From NCBI GenBank assembly GCA_017465545.1, contig JAFTVY010000065.1, positions 1 to 47,319 of the forward strand: a stretch of 47,319 nucleotides of DNA, read 5' to 3'. Both the position numbers and the translations under genes were made by a program. The stretch is from Ruminiclostridium sp. (lineage in GTDB: Bacteria; Bacillota; Clostridia; Oscillospirales; Ruminococcaceae). Under the pieces are notes generated by a model. It searched no databases and was not told the origin of the DNA. It saw only the letters and a program-made list of their open reading frames with translations. Numbering within the stretch: the stretch's first letter is position 1; each line of letters opens with the position of its first letter. Positions 42,054-47,319 of the stretch are shown in pieces.

Positions 42054-42077
42054 AACCCGTGAACTGCTTCACGGGTT
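42054..42077 (+). terminator. Terminator copy E (plus-strand direction)
   Basis: Same ten-pair stem as 41789-41812 with loop CTGC, followed on the plus strand by TTCTTTATT. It should end transcripts from the APH-like gene after a roughly 290-base 3' region. Confidence 0.75.
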
Positions 42078-42111
42078 TTCTTTATTAGTGGCGGTTTGAT
42101 TGCCTTATATA

Positions 42112-43410
42112 TTATTGATTTCTCAGGTCAATTACTCTCTTTGCCTTACCCTGGAATCTTTCAAGACTCTTGGGCTCTACAAGTGTTACCTTTGTATCAA
42201 TACCGAGGACTGTCTGTAAATTGTGGTGGATAGTCTTCTGCAGATTTGATAAAGCCGCAAGACTCTCAAGTACAGCCGCATCCACAAGCTCGCACTTTAC
42301 TTCCAGTCTGTCGCTGGTGCCTGCTCTTGTTACTACAAGCTGATAGTGGGGAGCAACCTGGGGAATGTTCATGATAACGCTTTCTATCTGTGAAGGGAAC
42401 ACGTTTACGCCACGGATCTTGAGCATATCGTCGCTTCTGCCCGTGGGCTTTGCCATACGGCAATGTGTTCTTCCGCATTCGCACTTTTCGTAAGTAAGGG
42501 AGGTAATATCCTTTGTTCTGTAGCGCAGAACGGGTAACGCTTCCTTTGAAAGTGTGGTGATAACAAGCTCACCCTTTTCGCCCTCGGGGAGAACCTCGCC
42601 CGTTTCGGGATTGATAATTTCGGGTAAGAAGTGGTCTTCGTTGAAGTGCATACCGTTTCTGTAGGTACATTCGCCTGATACACCGGGGCCGATAAGCTCG
42701 CTCATACCGTAGTTGTCGGTTGCCATAACGCCGAGGTAATCTTCAACCTGCTTTCTCATTTCTGCGGTACAGCCTTCAGAACCGAACAGACCGAGTCTGA
42801 GCTTTAATTCATCTCTTGATACGCCCATTTCCTGAGCTACCTCACCGATACGAAGGGCATAGGAGGGAGTTGAAACAAGGGCGGTCGTGCCGAAGTCCTT
42901 CATCAGCATAACCTGTTTTTCTGTGTTACCTGATGAGCAGGGTACAACGGTTGCGCCAATCTTTTCAAGACCGTAATGAAGACCTAACGCACCTGTAAAA
43001 AGTCCGTAGCCGAAGGAAATCTGTACAATATCCTCGTCGCTTGCACCTGCGGCTACAACAAGTCTTGCCATACAGTCAGACCACATATCAAGATCGTTCT
43101 TTGTATAGCCTACTACCGTGGGCTTGCCCGTAGTACCTGATGAAGCGTGAAGTCTTACTACCTCCTTTACGGGTACTGCAAACATACCAAAGGGGTAATT
43201 ATCCCTGAAATCCGCCTTTGTGGTATAGGGGATATACTGAATATCGGATAAGGTCTTTATCTTTGCGGGATCAAAGCCTGCCTCGTCAAACTTGCGCTTA
43301 TATAAAGCCACGTTATCGTAGCAGTATTTAGCTATGTATTTCAGTTTTTCCAGCTGGAGCTTTTGTAACTCCTCTCTGGGCATTGTTTCTATATCCTTCT
43401 GAAAGAACAT
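42112..43410 (-). CDS. Phenylacetate-CoA ligase family enzyme (PaaK-like)
   Basis: About 432 residues. An adenylate-forming enzyme making aryl-acetyl-CoA. Core motifs: HASSGTTGKPTVVGYT (ATP loop, near residue 90), DNYGMSELIGPG, LRYRTKDIT and the C-terminal GRSDDMLKIRGVNVFPSQIE. A CECGRTHC cluster near residue 310 is common in this family. In anaerobes such enzymes often work with indolepyruvate ferredoxin oxidoreductase, but no iorAB genes are nearby, so the acid used is uncertain. The ATG at 43410 is preferred over 43419 because AAAGGA lies one base before the latter but about ten before the former. Monocistronic. Confidence 0.92.
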   Translation of the reverse strand: MFFQKDIETMPREELQKLQLEKLKYIAKYCYDNVALYKRKFDEAGFDPAKIKTLSDIQYIPYTTKADFRDNYPFGMFAVPVKEVVRLHASSGTTGKPTVVGYTKNDLDMWSDCMARLVVAAGASDEDIVQISFGYGLFTGALGLHYGLEKIGATVVPCSSGNTEKQVMLMKDFGTTALVSTPSYALRIGEVAQEMGVSRDELKLRLGLFGSEGCTAEMRKQVEDYLGVMATDNYGMSELIGPGVSGECTYRNGMHFNEDHFLPEIINPETGEVLPEGEKGELVITTLSKEALPVLRYRTKDITSLTYEKCECGRTHCRMAKPTGRSDDMLKIRGVNVFPSQIESVIMNIPQVAPHYQLVVTRAGTSDRLEVKCELVDAAVLESLAALSNLQKTIHHNLQTVLGIDTKVTLVEPKSLERFQGKAKRVIDLRNQ

Positions 43411-43449
43411 CTTTATCATTTCCTTTCTGTTTTTTTAAACGCTTCTATC

Positions 43450-43478
43450 ATTATATCACTTTAAAGCATAAAATTCAA
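43450..43478 (-). promoter_or_regulatory. Sigma-A promoter of the CoA ligase gene
   Basis: Minus strand TTGAAT (43473-43478), 17 bases, TATAAT (43450-43455). Confidence 0.8.
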
Positions 43479-43572
43479 GGGTATTTTATATATTTTGAGT
43501 TTTTTTACCATCACACCTTTTATTGACGAAAAATACCTGATGTGATATGATAAATAAAAAGATAGAAATTCC

Positions 43573-43597
43573 GTAACGAATTTAAAAAATATCCGTC
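43573..43597 (+). promoter_or_regulatory. ECF-type promoter upstream of the first sigma gene
   Basis: GTAAC (43573-43577), 16 bases, CGTC (43594-43597). This matches the AAC...CGTC pattern recalled for ECF sigma factors of the B. subtilis sigma-X/M/W kind and suggests autoregulation. The ATG follows 25 bases after the -10 word. Confidence 0.65.
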
Positions 43598-43621
43598 TTA
43601 TAGGGTGAAGGGGGCGAGAAT

Positions 43622-44167
43622 ATGGAAGATAACAGAATAATTTCACTATACAATGAACGTAACGAAAACGCCATAACCGAAACCAAAGACAAATACGGAA
43701 AGCTTGTGAGAAAGGTTTCCTACGAGATATTAAGGAACGATGAAGACACGGAAGAGTGCGAAAACACTACTTATTTAAGCACATGGAATGCTATTCCCCC
43801 GTCTGTGCCGAAATCCTTATGCGCCTTCATCTGTAAGATAGCAAGAAACACAGCTATAGATCTTCTCCGAAAGCTTTCCCGTCACAGAGTGGAAAATATA
43901 TACGATGAGCTTGAAGAAATAATCGGGGACAACAGCGACCCGCAGGGCGTACTCGAGGACCGTATGCTGACCACCTTTATAGATAGCTATCTGTCCTCGA
44001 TAAAAAGCCGCAACAGACAGATATTTTTAATGAGATACTACTGCAATATGTCCATGAAGGCAATAGGCGACTGCTTCGGCTTATCTGAAAATGCAGTCAG
44101 AGCCCAGCTTATGAGAACGAGAGAGGGACTTCGTGCCTATCTTTCGGAAAACGGAATAGAAGTGTAA
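43622..44167 (+). CDS. ECF-type RNA polymerase sigma factor, copy 1
   Basis: A 181-residue sigma-70 family protein with region 2 (about residues 15-90; EECENTTYLSTWNAIPP, LCAFICKIARNTAIDLLRK) and region 4 (about 125-175; RNRQIFLMRYYCNMSMKAIGDCFGLSENAVRAQLMRTREGL). Region 3 is absent, as in ECF factors. GAAGGGGG precedes the ATG. The gene is followed after 10 bases by a membrane-anchored protein, probably its anti-sigma factor or signal receptor, and is repeated as a close copy at 46968. The target regulon is unknown. Confidence 0.92.
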   Translation: MEDNRIISLYNERNENAITETKDKYGKLVRKVSYEILRNDEDTEECENTTYLSTWNAIPPSVPKSLCAFICKIARNTAIDLLRKLSRHRVENIYDELEEIIGDNSDPQGVLEDRMLTTFIDSYLSSIKSRNRQIFLMRYYCNMSMKAIGDCFGLSENAVRAQLMRTREGLRAYLSENGIEV

Positions 44168-44177
44168 GGAGGCCACC

Positions 44178-46832
44178 ATGAACGATAAGAAAAAGAATTT
44201 ATGGGATAATTCTCTTAACAACGTAAGCGAAGAGCATATTGCCGAAATGGCGCAGACGCTTTATAAAAGTTCCCTTTCAGATACCGACTCCGACGAGCTT
44301 ATAGTGGTAGAGGAGCAGAAAAAGAGTAACCGCTTTATATTCGTTGTTGCCGCTTGTATAGTTGCTCTTATAGGCGTTGTAACGTTGGTATCGGTTATGC
44401 TTTTAAATGGTGGTATCGGGGTACAACCGCTGGAGTCCGATACGGAAGACTATTCTGCGGTCGAAAGGATCTGGGATTTATATCACCCTGACGATGCCGA
44501 TCGCAATCCGTATTTTTCTGTTAAGGTTACTGAGCTTAATAATGCCGTGATTGAAAACAGACTCAATAACAAAGTATATATTGACGATGAATATCTTATG
44601 GGAGATTCCTATACAAATTGCGATAGCTTCTATTTAAGCGATCTGAACGGCGACAGCTATCCTGAACTGTGCATCGGATACAGTAGCAGAAACAGCGATA
44701 TAGGTAAGGCTATTGCGGTTGTAGATTATATCAAGGGTAAAACTGTTCACATATTCCCCGATGAAGAATCTGATGAGTTTGTTACAGATAAACAATATCT
44801 TAATAACTATTATCTGTACGTTAAAAACGGCAAGCTACGTGTAAAAGAAACTATAGCCGCAAAGGAAGAAACGAAGCGCACAGGCGTACTCTCTTATGAC
44901 GGTTTTGAAATCTCGGTCTGCTGGGACTCAGAACCTGATGAAGATACCTCGTCGGATTCCACCGATTCGAATTCTTCCTCATGGGACGAATCCGCACCGG
45001 ATGCGGAAATCGTGCCGACAGCCACAAGAATCTGGGATTTATATCACCCTGACGATGTCAAAGGTAGCCCTTATATTTCAGCTATCATCCCTGAGCTTGA
45101 TAATGCATTGATAGAACGTGAGGATGGTGTAATCTATATCAACGGTGAATATCCGACAGGCGAATATGGATATTATTGCGAAAGCATTTATCTGAGCGAT
45201 CTGACCGGTGACGGCAAGCCGGAATTATGCATTGTCATGCCTTTGGGTAGCGGTATAGTTGACTGGCGTATTTTAATTATAGACTGCACCACAAGGAAGC
45301 TGATTTATGAAATTTCAGACAGATCGCACCACGATTACTATCTGTTTATCAGGAACGGTAAGCTTTGTGTAAAGGAAACAGAGTGGTGTAAGCATGAAGC
45401 CTTAAGCACAGGCATGTTGTCCTGGGACGGTACGCAGATAGTTATCGATTGGGACAGCGAAGTAAATACAGAAGCTGACAAGGACGCTCCCGATGACAGA
45501 TACGTTGTAGAGGTTGTAGCACAACCCACAGAAGAGCTTACGGAAAACGAGCAGATACTAAAGCTCCTCTATGACTATGGCGATTTCATATTCAACGTAA
45601 GCTTCAAGCCGGGCAAGGACTGGAATTACAGCATTGTGTACCGAAAAGACGGAATATACGTTGATAAAGGTACGAATGAGGTAATCTCCTCACCTGAGGG
45701 CGAGCAGACTCACTACGACTTCTGCAAAGCGAAGGAAAGCTGGATAAAAGAATTACGCAGTATGATAACCGAGAATATGGCGGAAAGCTTTATTGAATAC
45801 CACATCAGAAATAATCATTTATTCATCTATCAGGATGAATGGTACATAAAATCAAACGGTGGCGGAAGAGGTTATGGACTTGGACAGTCAGAGCTTATCC
45901 TGAATTCTTACGAAAAACCCGATGAAAACACCCTTATTCTTAATTTCGTTTCTATAGGCTACAAAGAGGAATGGGGAACAGAAGAAGATCTTATAGATGA
46001 AGGTCAGGTAATTCTGAAAAAGTCTGAAAACAGATACAGAATAGAAAAGTGTGACGATTCAGTAGCGGAATGGTTTGTACAATACAGTAAAATAAAATAC
46101 GAATCGGAGTTCTACTATTTTGATAAGAACAAGGTGAATGACAGCATCACCCAGACCGACCGCAACAACGATGGCGCTATAGCCACCTTTGAGCTGTATT
46201 ACGGTCAGGAATGGAGAGAAATTACCGAAGACGAAATACAGCTTATATATAAGCGTGTATTCGGTGACAAGCTGATAAGTGACGAAAGCATACAAGAAAG
46301 AGTAAGCTATATTGGTAAAACCATAGGCGATTTAGAAATTCAGCTTTATAATGCTTCTGTTGGGATTGGCAATGAACTTATTTATGGGGGAGTTCCTTCG
46401 GAAAATAGAGAAGACTGGTTTTTATCCAAAAAACCGCCCCAGCTTTTCTCCTCAATGGAGGAGCTGTACGAAATACAGAAGGACGTATTCAGCGATATAA
46501 CCACCTACGAAGATTTTCTCACTAAATTTGAAGCTTTTAAGTTTGAGGATGATGGTTTTTATGTGAAGGGCAGAACGCCGGGACTGACGTCAACGCTTTA
46601 TAATGCACCCGTTCTTCAATACACTTCTTTTGGAGAAATAAGATGTGTCTATAGCTCCGCTGTTGCAGTAGAGCTTGACGGAGAAATAAAAATGGCGGTA
46701 ATCAGACAAAACTGCCCAGGATTTACGAAGGATATATATTCTGTGCATATCGTTCCGCTTACTAAGGTTGACGGTGTGCTTAAATTCCCAAGAGAATGTG
46801 ACTGGGAAAATGCATTCGGAAAAAGTAAATAG
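44178..46832 (+). CDS. Membrane-anchored sigma partner with duplicated FG-GAP-like outer domain
   Basis: An 884-residue protein. A short cytoplasmic N-terminus (about 1-50) with conserved-looking EEHIAEMAQTLY may hold the sigma factor; one membrane segment spans about 52-76. The outer part has two copies of a domain opening with RIWDLYHPDD (near residues 98 and 285, 187 residues apart), each with a calcium-loop-like DLNGD or DLTGDG followed by PELCI, as in FG-GAP/VCBS units. Between them is a Ser/Asp linker. The remaining 430 residues are of unknown type; an FSSMEEL segment late in the protein vaguely recalls IseA-like inhibitors. It starts 10 bases after the sigma gene with a TAAGGAGG site. 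An anti-sigma role is inferred from position and topology only. Confidence 0.7.
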   Translation: MNDKKKNLWDNSLNNVSEEHIAEMAQTLYKSSLSDTDSDELIVVEEQKKSNRFIFVVAACIVALIGVVTLVSVMLLNGGIGVQPLESDTEDYSAVERIWDLYHPDDADRNPYFSVKVTELNNAVIENRLNNKVYIDDEYLMGDSYTNCDSFYLSDLNGDSYPELCIGYSSRNSDIGKAIAVVDYIKGKTVHIFPDEESDEFVTDKQYLNNYYLYVKNGKLRVKETIAAKEETKRTGVLSYDGFEISVCWDSEPDEDTSSDSTDSNSSSWDESAPDAEIVPTATRIWDLYHPDDVKGSPYISAIIPELDNALIEREDGVIYINGEYPTGEYGYYCESIYLSDLTGDGKPELCIVMPLGSGIVDWRILIIDCTTRKLIYEISDRSHHDYYLFIRNGKLCVKETEWCKHEALSTGMLSWDGTQIVIDWDSEVNTEADKDAPDDRYVVEVVAQPTEELTENEQILKLLYDYGDFIFNVSFKPGKDWNYSIVYRKDGIYVDKGTNEVISSPEGEQTHYDFCKAKESWIKELRSMITENMAESFIEYHIRNNHLFIYQDEWYIKSNGGGRGYGLGQSELILNSYEKPDENTLILNFVSIGYKEEWGTEEDLIDEGQVILKKSENRYRIEKCDDSVAEWFVQYSKIKYESEFYYFDKNKVNDSITQTDRNNDGAIATFELYYGQEWREITEDEIQLIYKRVFGDKLISDESIQERVSYIGKTIGDLEIQLYNASVGIGNELIYGGVPSENREDWFLSKKPPQLFSSMEELYEIQKDVFSDITTYEDFLTKFEAFKFEDDGFYVKGRTPGLTSTLYNAPVLQYTSFGEIRCVYSSAVAVELDGEIKMAVIRQNCPGFTKDIYSVHIVPLTKVDGVLKFPRECDWENAFGKSK

Positions 46833-46836
46833 TAAC

Positions 46837-46866
46837 AAGAAAGGTCAGGAAGCCCTGACCTTTCTT
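46837..46866 (+). terminator. Terminator of the first sigma/anti-sigma unit
   Basis: Thirteen-pair perfect stem with loop AAGC, then TTTTG, five bases after the stop codon. Confidence 0.9.
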
Positions 46867-46918
46867 TTTGCCCTTTATTATGCTATAATAGATACATCTA
46901 AAAAATTTTTAAATTTAT

Positions 46919-46943
46919 GTAAGAAAATCGTTTTTTGTGTGTC
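46919..46943 (+). promoter_or_regulatory. ECF-like promoter upstream of the second sigma gene
   Basis: GTAAG (46919-46923), 16 bases, TGTC (46940-46943): the same spacing as the promoter of copy 1 with one change in each box, and the same 25-base distance to the ATG. Confidence 0.5.
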
Positions 46944-46967
46944 TTATGGGGTGAAGGGGGCAAGAAT

Positions 46968-47319
46968 ATGGAAGACAGCAGAATAATTTTACTATATAAC
47001 GAGCGCAATGAAAGTGCCATAACCGAAACCAAAGACAAATACGGAAGGCTTGTGAGAAAGGTCTCCTACGGGATACTCCGGAATGACGAGGATACGGAAG
47101 AGTGCGAAAACACTACCTATTTAAACACCTGGAATTCCATTCCCCCTGCAAAGCCTGCGTCTTTATGTGCGTATATCTGTGCTATCGCAAGAAATACTGC
47201 GTTAAACCTTCTCAGAAAAGCCGGACGGCACAAGGCAGAAAATATATTCGACGAGCTGGAAGAGATAATCGGAGATCACAACAACCCCCAGGAGCTTATA
47301 GAAGAAGCCATGCTGGTAC
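46968..47319 (+). CDS. ECF-type sigma factor, copy 2 (cut by the window end)
   Basis: The first 117 codons of a close paralogue of the sigma factor at 43622. It begins MEDSRIILLYNERNESAITE against MEDNRIISLYNERNENAITE, keeps EECENTTYLNTWNSIPP and IARNTALNLLRK, and is identical over long stretches. The leader GGGTGAAGGGGGC before the ATG is also shared. Region 4 lies beyond the window. Most differences are single-base changes, pointing to a fairly recent tandem duplication of the whole unit. Confidence 0.92.
   Translation, partial: MEDSRIILLYNERNESAITETKDKYGRLVRKVSYGILRNDEDTEECENTTYLNTWNSIPPAKPASLCAYICAIARNTALNLLRKAGRHKAENIFDELEEIIGDHNNPQELIEEAMLV

Noticed and set aside
41789..42077. Insertion sequence
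   Set aside because: No transposase frame and no obvious target duplication outside the two end hairpins; kept as a structured element instead.

Overview
The window looks like chromosomal DNA of a low-to-moderate GC Gram-positive anaerobe of the class Clostridia, most plausibly the Ruminococcaceae/Oscillospiraceae. This is an inference from gene content (YabE-type 3D/G5 protein, RqcH, Nif3 next to TrmK, DUF1858 protein, BTAD regulator), strong AAAGGAGG-type ribosome sites and textbook sigma-A promoters. No rRNA, tRNA, CRISPR, integrase or transposase was seen. Most genes are conserved housekeeping genes; the novelty lies in a few signalling and defence-like genes and in unusually structured intergenic islands.

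Layout: (1) 1-576 is a gene-free island of tandem repeats and tiny perfect hairpins, forming the 3' region of a YabE-like cell wall protein (577-1842, minus). (2) 2322-4394 is an EF-G paralogue. (3) 4606-17197, all minus, is a dense ten-gene run in the order aspartokinase, DUF115-like protein, thyA, 3'-5' exonuclease, SGNH esterase, malQ, pth, mfd, a small membrane protein and a shikimate kinase-like protein. (4) 17499-23624, plus, is a five-gene run: DUF1858 protein, trmK, Nif3, rqcH and valS. It ends in a second hairpin-rich island (23625-24040). (5) 24041-26051, minus, holds a HAD phosphatase, a metallophosphoesterase and dCMP deaminase. (6) 26208-27644, plus, pairs a degenerate aldolase-like TIM barrel with a NimA-like flavoprotein.

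(7) 28023-32162 is the first standout. A BTAD/SARP-type regulator with an apparent CTG start and a C-terminal GGDEF-like domain is followed by a GGDEF-EAL protein with an intact EAL site and a long C-terminal beta-solenoid. Together they may form a cytoplasmic c-di-GMP module tied to a carbohydrate or polymer signal. A third repeat island (32163-32540) and an orphan solute-binding lipoprotein carrying a zinc-ribbon-like CPEC pair follow.

(8) 34260-40772, minus, is the second standout: a 1926-residue protein joining a transglutaminase-like domain, DUF4011, an SF1 helicase, a Vsr/MTES_1575-type nuclease fold and DUF3320, with a small unknown gene behind it. This architecture is associated with antiphage defence. 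(9) 40921-43410 has an APH-like kinase and a phenylacetate-CoA ligase family enzyme, convergent across a 290-base highly structured region bounded by two near-identical terminators. (10) 43622 to the end carries an ECF sigma factor with a membrane-anchored partner, then the start of a second, clearly duplicated sigma gene. Both sigma genes share an ECF-like promoter and leader.

All calls rest on reading the sequence and on recalled family knowledge; no searches were run.
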